64,000 nt of DNA from Chitinophagaceae bacterium (lineage in GTDB: Bacteria; Bacteroidota; Bacteroidia; Chitinophagales; Chitinophagaceae). The stretch spans positions 62,001 to 126,000 of the forward strand of contig JAMLGT010000009.1 of NCBI GenBank assembly GCA_023957755.1. Reading direction: 5' to 3'. This document shows positions 9,780-17,801 of the stretch, one piece after another. The translations under genes and the position numbers were made by a program. How positions within the stretch are numbered: the stretch's first letter is position 1; every line of letters begins with the position of its first letter. Under the pieces are notes generated by a model. That model had not been told where the DNA came from and ran no database searches. It was given only the letters and a program-made list of their open reading frames with translations.

Positions 9780-11828
9780 ATGAATTATTTTATTAGAAAT
9801 ATTAATCTTTTGAAAATGAAAAGCATGGGGTTCGGAAAGATGGTTTCTTTGGGAATTTTCTTTTCATTCTTTCTTGCTACCACGTTTGGCCAAAGCCGAA
9901 AAAGCCTGCCCGTAGCCGTGCCTGTTTCCGATGGTATGTGGATATATCTGGGTAATGAACTTCCCAAAAATTTTACCTACATAATTGAAAGGAAGAAGAC
10001 AGGTAAAGGAAACTATGAAAATGTAGGAGAAGTGAAAAGTCCTGTATCCGTAGCAGAAATGAACAGCCGGCAACAGCAGTACCAAAATCATTTTTCAAAG
10101 TTGGAGCTGTTCGGTGCTGATGAGGTCAGCCGTTTGTGGCAGTACCTCAGCGCACACAAGACGATTGACAGTTCTTACAGCCGGAATGTACCCATGACAC
10201 ACCTGCTTGCCGGCACCGCATTTTTTGACAGCAAAGTAGATAAGAATACAGATTACATGTATCGTGTTTCCATACGAGCTGCCGATGGAAAAATCCGATC
10301 CTCAGGAGAAAGTAATGCTACGGCGCAATTCAGAAAACCGGTATTTCCTGAAATCAAATTCAGTTCGTCTCAATCTGCTAAAGATAAAGTCACCATAATC
10401 TGGGCTGTAAAAACACAAATGAACATGGCTCACTTTAATATTTACCGGTCTGTTTTTGGAAAAGATAATTTTGAGAGAGTATCGCTGAATAGCGGGTCAG
10501 CCAGTGCTGGTGTATATGCCGAAAATGATTCGTTGAAATTAATCGTCACTGATTCCATCGGAAAACGTCCGGCATGGTACGAGTACAAAATAGCGCCCGT
10601 AGATCCTTATGGTATTGAAGGTCCGTTGCAGGGACTGACGAATGCGGGTAACATTGCGGACTATTATGCACCACCGATTACCAATTTCAGATCTGTAAAC
10701 ACTCACCAGAACCATGAGATAAAGCTGATGTGGCGATTGGAAAACAAGAAGTATCTGAATGGCATAACAGTAATGCGTAGCCGGAATTATGATTCGGGGT
10801 ATATGCGTATTGCCTCGCTCCCTGTTACGGATACCGTTTATACGGATATTGTACCGGAATCAGGAGAGAATTTTTATTACTACCTGAAGCTTGAAAGTGC
10901 CGACAATACACCCCTGACTTCTGCCAGGATATTCGGCTTCTATACGGATGACCAGTCACTTCCGGAGCCTCCCAATGAAATTGATGTAGTGACCGCGCCT
11001 AATGGAATCATTGTTTACTGGAAGAGCGAAGAACCCTACGCTAATGGCTTTTACGTGTACAGAAGGAAAAATACCAATGAACCCTTTGTGCAGGCAAGTC
11101 CATTCATTCCAGTTGGCAAGGAGGTGTATTCTTTTAGCGATACATCAAAGTTGCTACAGGGTGGAGAGGTGTATCAATACGTAGTGAGAACCCGTAATGA
11201 AAACAATCTGCTCAGTCGCAATTCAGATACTGTCTCTGCTACTTCAGGAGTAAAGGTTGTCCTCACCCCTCCTGTGAATGTGCGTTACAGGAATAACAAT
11301 GGAATCATCACCCTCATTTGGGAAAATATGAGCAGTTGGGATAATGATCTGATGGGATATAATGTGTACAGGAAAGCTGGTAGTGCCGCCTGGCAAAAGG
11401 TGAATAAGGATAGTTTGGATGCTGCGAGAAACTTCTTTGTGGATTCAACGGTTCAGCCTGGTATAAGCTATTCGTATGCTATCAGCAGTTTTGATATGTA
11501 TGGCAACCGGAGTGAGCGATCTATAATTGCGATTCCTGTAATTACCGAAGATATGTTGCCACCTCCGCCGGGCATTCGTGTAGCCCAATCAGACGGCAGT
11601 GTGTATATTTCATGGGGACAAATGGAAGGAGCTGTTTCATCCATCAAAATCTATCGTTCCGAACCGGGAAAACAACCGGTACTGGCAGGAACAGTTGATG
11701 ACGGAAGCGATTCTTATATTGATAAGAATGTCTCCAAAGGAAAATTATATTTCTATCAGCTTTCCTCTCTAAACAAGGATAAGAAAGAAGGAGAGTGGAG
11801 TGATAAGGTAGGAATCAGGATACAATAA
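9780..11828 (+). CDS. Exported fibronectin-type-III-repeat protein
   Basis: 682 residues from 9780; an alternative ATG at 9816 (MKSMGFGKMV) gives a more compact signal peptide ending at TTFGQ and may be the true start. After it come several ~90-95-residue beta modules with FN3 hallmarks: PPxxI/V..., a central W or WG (VYWKSEEPYANGFYVYR, LIWENMSSW, YISWGQME), NVYRKAG, and Y.Y.I/V..D..GN/S endings. The last module runs to the stop, so no type IX secretion C-terminal domain is visible. It lies 25 bp after the giant protein and is likely co-transcribed. Likely a cell-surface or extracellular partner in the same assembly; no enzyme motif was seen. Confidence 0.8.
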   Translation: MNYFIRNINLLKMKSMGFGKMVSLGIFFSFFLATTFGQSRKSLPVAVPVSDGMWIYLGNELPKNFTYIIERKKTGKGNYENVGEVKSPVSVAEMNSRQQQYQNHFSKLELFGADEVSRLWQYLSAHKTIDSSYSRNVPMTHLLAGTAFFDSKVDKNTDYMYRVSIRAADGKIRSSGESNATAQFRKPVFPEIKFSSSQSAKDKVTIIWAVKTQMNMAHFNIYRSVFGKDNFERVSLNSGSASAGVYAENDSLKLIVTDSIGKRPAWYEYKIAPVDPYGIEGPLQGLTNAGNIADYYAPPITNFRSVNTHQNHEIKLMWRLENKKYLNGITVMRSRNYDSGYMRIASLPVTDTVYTDIVPESGENFYYYLKLESADNTPLTSARIFGFYTDDQSLPEPPNEIDVVTAPNGIIVYWKSEEPYANGFYVYRRKNTNEPFVQASPFIPVGKEVYSFSDTSKLLQGGEVYQYVVRTRNENNLLSRNSDTVSATSGVKVVLTPPVNVRYRNNNGIITLIWENMSSWDNDLMGYNVYRKAGSAAWQKVNKDSLDAARNFFVDSTVQPGISYSYAISSFDMYGNRSERSIIAIPVITEDMLPPPPGIRVAQSDGSVYISWGQMEGAVSSIKIYRSEPGKQPVLAGTVDDGSDSYIDKNVSKGKLYFYQLSSLNKDKKEGEWSDKVGIRIQ

Positions 11829-12120
11829 ATCTTAAATCAGCCTTCAACAACTTCCGCATAATGTGGTTTTGCTTCGCGCATTCGTTTCATTCCTCAGAGA
11901 AATTAATTTGATTGGAGTGTAATAAAATTCATGCTAGCGATAGCTTGAGGGTATTTGCAGGGAATGAAACAAGAAAAAGAAGCTGCCCCGGAATTTTCAC
12001 TCGTATAGCCGCTCTCCGACTTGTGTGCTTTAGTGCGGTTAAAGAGCAATTTAATTTTATCAATATGGCCTGTAGTTTTTCCTTTCGGGGAAATAATAAA
12101 GAGTCTTCGTTGCCTGGTTA

Positions 12121-12160
12121 CATTATATAAAATGCGGCTAAAGCCTACTGAAAAGATTTT
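12121..12160 (+). repeat. Fragment of the 137-bp repeat, left part only
   Basis: The words ATTATATAAAATGCGGCTAA and AGCCTACTG match the left part of the intact copies (ATTATTCAAAATGTGGCTAA, AGCCCTTG) with a few changes. The rest of the element is missing. Confidence 0.5.
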
Positions 12161-12341
12161 AAGAGGTTTGTTGTGGTTTGCCTCTTCCTATGCTATAATT
12201 TTCAAATTGGGTATTGTTTCTTCCCGCCGCAACTGCTATTTTTTGCCTGAAATAGTTTTGTGTTTAGAGTGCTTTACTGGCCACTATTATCGTTAGTTTT
12301 AGCCAACGGAATGAAAGGTGACAGGTTACGGCTTTAGACAC

Positions 12342-12460
12342 ATTATTCTTAGTGAAATGCGACTAAAGACTTTATTGGGTTAGCTTTCATAGTCCTGCCC
12401 TAAAGTGCATGGTAATAAATTTAAAACCTAAGTCCGGTGGGCTAAAATCCCACAACCCAA
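12342..12460 (+). repeat. Decayed copy of the 137-bp repeat
   Basis: Same order of blocks as the intact copies: AAATGCGACTAAAG, then TTAGCTTTCATAGTCCTGCC (compare GACTTTCATAGCCCTACC), then GGTAATAAATTTAAAACCTA and GTGGGCTAAA. The terminal TTGTCCGG / CGGACAA arms are lost. Confidence 0.65.
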
Positions 12461-12666
12461 TTCCTTTTCCTTTATTTTTATCACGTACAATGACAGCCTT
12501 GTCCCGGAAGAGGCGGGAATTTTTCTTTTTCATCAGGGAAAAAGAAAAATGGAACAACACCAGGAAGAATGTGGGATCGTCCGGAGCGGTGGTTATTAAA
12601 AATATGATTTCACCAATTGATAATCGATGGTTGTGTCTTTCAATAATTTCGGCGCGGATTAGTCGA

Positions 12667-12712
12667 AAAAAGAAGCTACACCAGAATTTTCACTGGTATA
12701 GCCTCTTCTTTA
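12667..12712 (-). terminator. Intrinsic terminator of the DUF6600 gene
   Basis: Read on the minus strand, 20-65 bp past the stop of the DUF6600 gene, an imperfect hairpin (AAGAAG, CTAT, ACCAG facing CTGG, TAG, CTTCTT, loop AAAATT) is followed by a T run. A diverged copy of the same block lies at 11974-12015. Confidence 0.65.
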
Positions 12713-12731
12713 CCATTCACCAATCAAATAC

Positions 12732-14063
12732 CTAATTATTTTTGAATGTCCTTGTATTTGACTGTACAGGGTTATTCTTTGTTTCTACCTGCTTAACAGG
12801 AGGTGCTTTTTGGACAGGCCTTTCCTTTATCACCGGTTCTGCAGACCGTGAAGGAAGAGTTTGCCGGGGTTGTTCATTTTTGAAGACTCTTCTGCTTTCT
12901 TCACGTGGTGCTATTTCTCTGTTTCTGTTTTCTTTTGTATTGATACGGTTGAGATCTCGTCCGGTTTCGGGGTTGACCTCTCCATAACTTCTCTGTCTTT
13001 TTTCAGAATTTATGTTCTGATTCTGGTTGTCGAAAGTTCTGATAGTCCCCATTCTTTCTCTATTCCTTTCCGAATTTATTTCGGGATTCTTTTCGGTAGG
13101 TAACTGCTCCCTTTTAGAATCCTGAATCTGCGGAGTCTGATTGGGAAATGTGCGGACATTGCCCGGATTTCTAATCAGATCTTCTCTTTCCCGGTTTTGG
13201 GGATTTGAGAATCCATTGCCATTGTTTCTGATTGTGCTGTTGTTGTCCGGGGTTCTGTCAAAGTTTCTTACAGGAGCATCCAGCACTTTTCTGGGTTTTA
13301 CCTCTGTAGAATTACTTTCTTTTACCTGGGGTCTGTAGATTGCCAGTTCGTTTCTTCTGATTTCAGAAGTTCCGGGATTCGACATATTAACCACTCTTAC
13401 CGGTGCTATTCTCTGATTTGTCTGTCTTTCCACATCCATCACTCTAGGGCCGGCATTGTAAGTTCTGTTAGCACTCCTGTCATAATAGTTATTGTTAATA
13501 ATCGTAGTGTTATTTATGATTGTCACATTGCTGGAAGGCCGAACATAATACCTGTCAAGTCTGGAACTGTTGATGTATCTGGATGGAACAAAACACCAGT
13601 TTCTTGCAGGGATCGCTCCGATATTAATATTGATGCTCATTCCCGGCCCCAGAGGTGCCCAGCCGTAATATCCGGCACTGCCACCCCATGCTACCCATGC
13701 CGGAGCCCATTCATAACCTGGTACCCACACCCAACCGTAAAAAGAGTCATAAAGCCAGCGGCCATAATGAAAAGGTGCCCAGCCCCATCTGTAATTTGAT
13801 TTCCATGTCCACCCCATAGAAGTATATACCCATCGGCCATTTGTAGAGTAGGGTCTGAAACCTCTCTCAAAGGGAGCCCAGACATATCCGTATTGGCCAT
13901 TATAAATCCAGTTGCCGTAAGGACTTAACTCATCATAAAATCGTTGGTAGGTAACACCTTCGCCGGGCGAATAGTATTCCGGTTGCGCATAGTTTTTTGA
14001 GAAACTGCACGAACCGAGAATCACCATAGTGATGCCAAGTAACAGGTAATTTATCTTTTTCAT
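12732..14063 (-). CDS. DUF6600-type lipoprotein with YxWGW-like repeats
   Basis: 443 residues from the ATG at 14063; a longer frame from 14081 would add six residues before the signal. The N-terminus is a lipoprotein signal with lipobox LGSC, so it is lipid-anchored (inner or outer membrane not decided). Residues ~30-160 hold repeated aromatic blocks of the DUF6600 type (LSPYGNWIYNGQYGYVWAP, GRWVYTSMGWTW, GWAPFHYGRW, GWVWVPGYEWAP). The remaining ~270 residues are low-complexity, rich in Asn, Arg, Gln, Pro and Glu, and probably disordered. Function is unknown; envelope location is the safe statement. A rho-independent terminator follows the gene. Confidence 0.8.
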   Translation of the reverse strand: MKKINYLLLGITMVILGSCSFSKNYAQPEYYSPGEGVTYQRFYDELSPYGNWIYNGQYGYVWAPFERGFRPYSTNGRWVYTSMGWTWKSNYRWGWAPFHYGRWLYDSFYGWVWVPGYEWAPAWVAWGGSAGYYGWAPLGPGMSININIGAIPARNWCFVPSRYINSSRLDRYYVRPSSNVTIINNTTIINNNYYDRSANRTYNAGPRVMDVERQTNQRIAPVRVVNMSNPGTSEIRRNELAIYRPQVKESNSTEVKPRKVLDAPVRNFDRTPDNNSTIRNNGNGFSNPQNREREDLIRNPGNVRTFPNQTPQIQDSKREQLPTEKNPEINSERNRERMGTIRTFDNQNQNINSEKRQRSYGEVNPETGRDLNRINTKENRNREIAPREESRRVFKNEQPRQTLPSRSAEPVIKERPVQKAPPVKQVETKNNPVQSNTRTFKNN

Positions 14064-14298
14064 TTCTTGCAGATTTATCATTCAGAGATAAGACGATAAA
14101 TCGGGCCAATAGTTCAGCCCATTTTGTTTAATCAGGGTGTTTTAACTCCCTTTTAACCTATATGTGAAAACGAGCCTAATAGTTTTATTAGGATCATTTC
14201 AATCAGGCGACTGATTCAGACACAAATAGGTATCCTTTTGCTTTTTAAGTCTTTAAAAGAAAATAGTAAAATCTGTTTTTCGCAGTGAGAATTTTAGG

Positions 14299-14306
14299 TA
14301 GATTTG
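14299..14306 (+). promoter_or_regulatory. -7 box of the tRNA-Leu promoter
   Basis: TAGATTTG matches the Bacteroidota -7 consensus TAnnTTTG and ends 10 bp before the mature tRNA, placing transcription start about 5 nt upstream of the tRNA. A -33 TTTG is not obvious; the upstream T-rich CTGTTTTTCG may serve. Confidence 0.6.
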
Positions 14307-14316
14307 CAGCCTTGTT

Positions 14317-14400
14317 GCGGAGGTGGCGAAATTGGTAGACGCACTACTTTGAGGTGGTAGCGCCTTAACGGGCGTGGGAGTTCGAATCTCCTCTTCCGCA
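14317..14400 (+). tRNA. tRNA-Leu (anticodon GAG)
   Basis: 84 nt, class II tRNA with a long variable arm. Acceptor arms GCGGAGG and CTTCCGC pair (one G-U), discriminator A at 14400. The anticodon stem CTACT/GGTAG encloses loop TTGAGGT with GAG at 14351-14353. The T arm is GGGAG-TTCGAAT-CTCCT. CCA is not encoded. Reads CUC/CUU leucine codons. Confidence 0.97.
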
Positions 14401-14408
14401 CACAACTT

Positions 14409-14430
14409 AAACCCGTGATTTCACGGGTTT
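14409..14430 (+). terminator. Intrinsic terminator after tRNA-Leu
   Basis: AAACCCGTG - ATTT - CACGGGTTT: a perfect 9-bp stem ending in TTT, 8 nt past the tRNA. It could also end the minus-strand topA-plsC-priA transcript, since the A-rich 5' arm gives a T run on the other strand. Confidence 0.8.
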
Positions 14431-14518
14431 ATTCGTTTAATCACTCGCTGCGTACGCCTTCTGTATTTTGAAAGTTTAAATGGCTTTTATAAGCTTTGAG
14501 ATATATTGCCAATGATAA

Positions 14519-16990
14519 TCAGGCCGGATCCACATCAGCCACTATCACTACGCTTCTATACCGCTTCTCTGCCTTAAGCAGGTGGATGTTATTCAGGATT
14601 ATTTCTTTCTGAATTTCGAGTTTCTTAATATCAGGTGGGAGCTTCAGCATGATTTCCTGTAGATATTGATTCTTAATTCTTGGAATCACAGGTTCGGCAG
14701 GGCCAAGGAAATTTTTGAAATTTCTGGACAGCAGTGTGGCAAAAGCATGAGCCGCATTTTTCACAATATCTGGTTGCTTATGTTTGAATGTGAGCTTTAG
14801 CAATCTGCTAAAGGGTGGGTAATAGAACTCATCGCGTTTGACGATTTCGGTCTGATACATTGTATCATAGTCGTGCGCCTTAACGAGTGTAAGTATCGGA
14901 TGGTCGGTTTTAGTGGCCTGAATTAGCACTGTGCCGTCTCCATTTTTGCGGCCTGCTCTTCCACTTACCTGCTCCAGCATCTGAAAGGCTCTTTCATTTA
15001 CCCGAAAATCTGAGAAGCTCAGCAGGCTGTCGGCATCCAGCACTCCGATTAACAGCACGTTGGCGAAGTCGAGCCCCTTGACAACCATCTGGGTTCCTAC
15101 CAGAATATCAATGTGGTGTTGTTCGAATCGCTTAATCAACTCATCGTGCGCATATTTCCCTTTTACGGAATCGTAATCCATTCTCGCGATTCTTGCTGAA
15201 GGAAATTCAATTGTGAGTGCTTCTTCAATTTTTTCAGTACCAAAATTTCGCTCGAACCAGTTAGTACTTCCACAGCCGGGACACTGGACCAGGCGGCTAT
15301 ACACGTTACCACAATAATGGCAATGCAGTTTGTTTGAACTTTTATGAAGTGTGAGGCTGACATCACAATTCACGCATTTAGGAATATAACCGCAAGTGCC
15401 ACAGATGAGAAACGGGCTGTATCCACGTCTGTTCTGAAACAGAATAATCTGACGGTGGTGTTGTAGTGTGATTTCAATAGTTTCCTTCAGTTGGGGAGAG
15501 AGCAATTTCGGCTGACCTGCAGGTGCTCCTACTGATTTCATGTCGATTATCCGGATTTCCGGAAGCCGGGCGGCCCCAAAACGCTCCTTGAGGTTTACCA
15601 GTCCGTACTTTCCTCTCCGTGCGTTGTAAAAGCTGTCTAAAGAAGGGGTAGCGCTCCCCATCAGCACTTTGGCATTGAATAAAAGAGCGTAATAGATGGC
15701 CACGTCTCGCGCGTTGTATCTGGGAGCCGGATCGTATTGTTTAAAGGAACTATCCTGCTCTTCGTCGATAATAATAAGTTCCAGATTCTCAAAAGGAAGA
15801 AAGAGCGCACTTCGCGCACCGACTACCACCCTGACCTCTCCTTTCTTCACTTTGTTCCATATCTCCATCCTTTCCTTGCTGCTGAATTTAGAATGATAAA
15901 TGGCTACATTGCCTCCGAAGCATTTTTGAAGCCTCCGTATAATCTGTGTCGTTAGGGTTATTTCAGGTAGCAGGTAAAGCACCTGTTTCCCTTTTGAGAT
16001 CATATCCCGGATCAGGTTCATGTAGATCAGCGTCTTGCCACTTCCCGTTACTCCGTGGAGAAGGCATATTTTTTTTGCCCTGAATGATTCTTTAATTTCT
16101 TTGAGCGCTGTCGCCTGCCGGGGGTCGAGTTCGAAATCCAGTTGGTTCATTTTAGGCAATGTAGGCATTCTATCTACAATCCGGTTCTCAATCAGAAGGA
16201 TGCCTTTATCTGTAAGTCCTTTTAAATGGGACGGGCTTGCATCTGCCTTCTTAAGCAGATCCTGTTGTTTCACTTCTCCTTCTGCCCTTGAAAAGTGTAG
16301 ATAAGCCAGTAGTAATTCGAGTTGCATGGGAGCACGCCCGAGTTTGTCCATGAGCTTATTGAGCTGGTCGTCTGAGTCGTATTCCGGACTTAGTGTAACG
16401 TAGTTTTCTTTCTTTGGTTTGTACGTTTCTTCCAGAGATTCGAAGATGTAGCACACTTCTTTTTCAACCATGCGCCTTAGTAAGGGATAGACATTGGCGA
16501 GAGCAGTAACCTTTTTCACTTCTGACAGACGCAGTTCTTTTTTGATGAGTAGTGCCTCAGCCAGAATATATTCATCATCAGTGAGTGAAGAGAAGTCGTC
16601 TCCAAAGTTCTCATTAAAGATAATCACCGATTCGCTGCTTAGTTTCAGGTGTGCCGGCAGGGCGGCACTAAGCACTTCGCCTTCGCTGCACATATAATAT
16701 TTGCTGATCCATTGCCACAGTTGCAATTGTTGGGGGTAGATGACCGGCTCTTTGTCGATAAGGTTGAGAATCTCTTTAGTTTCAAATGCGGGTTTTCCTA
16801 CAAAAGCCTTTACTATTCCGGAGTACTTTTTGTTTTTTCCAAAAACGACCTCTACTCTGCATCCGGGCTTCACTTCTTTACGCAGGTCAGCGGAGACAGA
16901 GTAGGTGAAGTTATAGGGTACAGCCAATGGAAGGATAACCTCAATCCATTCTGAATTTTGATAATCCTGTGCGCTTAAATTAGATTCCAT
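14519..16990 (-). CDS. priA: Primosomal replication protein N' (helicase PriA)
   Basis: 823 residues, slightly longer than E. coli PriA. The N-terminal DNA-binding region (residues ~15-110) starts VILPLAVPYNFTYSV. The superfamily-2 helicase core has Walker A GVTGSGKT (313-320), a DEEQD Walker B motif, GSATPS, and a C-terminal VSGRAGR motif VI. Between the helicase lobes is the zinc-binding cysteine array (CGTCGYIPKC, HCHYCG, CPGCG). PriA restarts stalled replication forks. The gene is last in a minus-strand run topA-plsC-priA, 46 bp after plsC. Confidence 0.96.
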   Translation of the reverse strand: MESNLSAQDYQNSEWIEVILPLAVPYNFTYSVSADLRKEVKPGCRVEVVFGKNKKYSGIVKAFVGKPAFETKEILNLIDKEPVIYPQQLQLWQWISKYYMCSEGEVLSAALPAHLKLSSESVIIFNENFGDDFSSLTDDEYILAEALLIKKELRLSEVKKVTALANVYPLLRRMVEKEVCYIFESLEETYKPKKENYVTLSPEYDSDDQLNKLMDKLGRAPMQLELLLAYLHFSRAEGEVKQQDLLKKADASPSHLKGLTDKGILLIENRIVDRMPTLPKMNQLDFELDPRQATALKEIKESFRAKKICLLHGVTGSGKTLIYMNLIRDMISKGKQVLYLLPEITLTTQIIRRLQKCFGGNVAIYHSKFSSKERMEIWNKVKKGEVRVVVGARSALFLPFENLELIIIDEEQDSSFKQYDPAPRYNARDVAIYYALLFNAKVLMGSATPSLDSFYNARRGKYGLVNLKERFGAARLPEIRIIDMKSVGAPAGQPKLLSPQLKETIEITLQHHRQIILFQNRRGYSPFLICGTCGYIPKCVNCDVSLTLHKSSNKLHCHYCGNVYSRLVQCPGCGSTNWFERNFGTEKIEEALTIEFPSARIARMDYDSVKGKYAHDELIKRFEQHHIDILVGTQMVVKGLDFANVLLIGVLDADSLLSFSDFRVNERAFQMLEQVSGRAGRKNGDGTVLIQATKTDHPILTLVKAHDYDTMYQTEIVKRDEFYYPPFSRLLKLTFKHKQPDIVKNAAHAFATLLSRNFKNFLGPAEPVIPRIKNQYLQEIMLKLPPDIKKLEIQKEIILNNIHLLKAEKRYRSVVIVADVDPA

Positions 16991-17036
16991 CTTCTCAAAT
17001 GTACGATGTATGTCTAAAAGTGAAAGGAACGGCTTC

Positions 17037-17780
17037 TCAGTTTCCGACTTTGGTCAACTCCTCACTCATGAGGTGGTGGGCTTTCTCTTTCAGGCTGTAT
17101 AGGTCATTGGCCGTAAGTCCGGTTGTGGAGATTGCAGGCAGGAAAACTGCCCTGCAGATACCGGGGGTCATTGAAAATATACTTTTCTGATTAAGCCTTT
17201 TTTTAGTATCAGGAAAGAGTAGGGGGAGAAGGGGTAACTGTAAGTCGATTGCCAACCTGAAAGCACCGTCGTAGAATGATTTCAATGGCAGATCGGTCTG
17301 GTTGAAAGTACCCTCAGGGTATATGGCAACAGAAATATGAATTTTAGCAATTGCCTTCATTTTTTCCACGCTTGCTTTTCTGTCTTCTTCATTATCCCTC
17401 TGAATGGTGATAGCACCTGATTTGTAAATGAAACCAAAAATGGGAATTCTGGTCATTTCTGCTTTCCCGAGTACACGCAATGTCCGCCATCTGGTAGCGA
17501 GCATCATCATTGGGATATCCATGTAAGAAATGTGGTTGCTAATCAGGATGAATGTCTGATCCTTTCTGTAGAACTCTTTATTGATAGCACGGTATCGTAT
17601 GCCTGTGAAAAAGAAAAACAGGGTAGCCCATAGCCTGGCAATCTTGTAAACCCAGTTTCCATCGGCCGGGAAAGGAAGTAATGATACCAGCACAATAAAA
17701 GGAAATAACAGAAGCATTAATGCCACGAAGACTGTAAAGCCGTAAATAGAAAACAGAAAAGTGGCCGCCTTTTTTATCAT
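17037..17780 (-). CDS. plsC: 1-acyl-sn-glycerol-3-phosphate acyltransferase family protein
   Basis: 247 residues. An N-terminal membrane segment (residues ~7-36) precedes the PlsC domain with the catalytic NHISYMD box (His83, Asp88; HX4D), a second block around VLGKAEMTRIPIFG, and the substrate-binding box YPEGTFN near residue 156. It should acylate lysophosphatidate at sn-2 on the cytoplasmic membrane, making phosphatidate for phospholipid synthesis. It sits 21 bp after topA and 46 bp before priA on the same strand. Paralogs acting on ornithine or other lysolipids share these motifs, so substrate is inferred. Confidence 0.88.
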   Translation of the reverse strand: MIKKAATFLFSIYGFTVFVALMLLLFPFIVLVSLLPFPADGNWVYKIARLWATLFFFFTGIRYRAINKEFYRKDQTFILISNHISYMDIPMMMLATRWRTLRVLGKAEMTRIPIFGFIYKSGAITIQRDNEEDRKASVEKMKAIAKIHISVAIYPEGTFNQTDLPLKSFYDGAFRLAIDLQLPLLPLLFPDTKKRLNQKSIFSMTPGICRAVFLPAISTTGLTANDLYSLKEKAHHLMSEELTKVGN

Positions 17781-17801
17781 TATTTGATTGGGGGCTTTGG
17801 C

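Larger units (their letters stand above)
11829..12731. other. Non-coding region with decayed repeats
   Basis: Just over 900 bp without a credible gene; short frames here lack ribosome sites and have low-complexity products. It holds two fragments of the window's 137-bp repeat family (about 12121-12160 and 12342-12460), an 11-bp inverted repeat TTTTTCTTTTT/AAAAAGAAAAA (12520-12530 with 12539-12549), and two related ~42-bp terminator-like blocks 693 bp apart (from 11974 and from 12667). It looks like a graveyard between convergent genes. Confidence 0.6.

Noticed and set aside
11912-12735. Three short plus-strand frames of 72-108 codons
   Set aside because: They run through repeat fragments and low-complexity DNA, and their products show no protein-like features.
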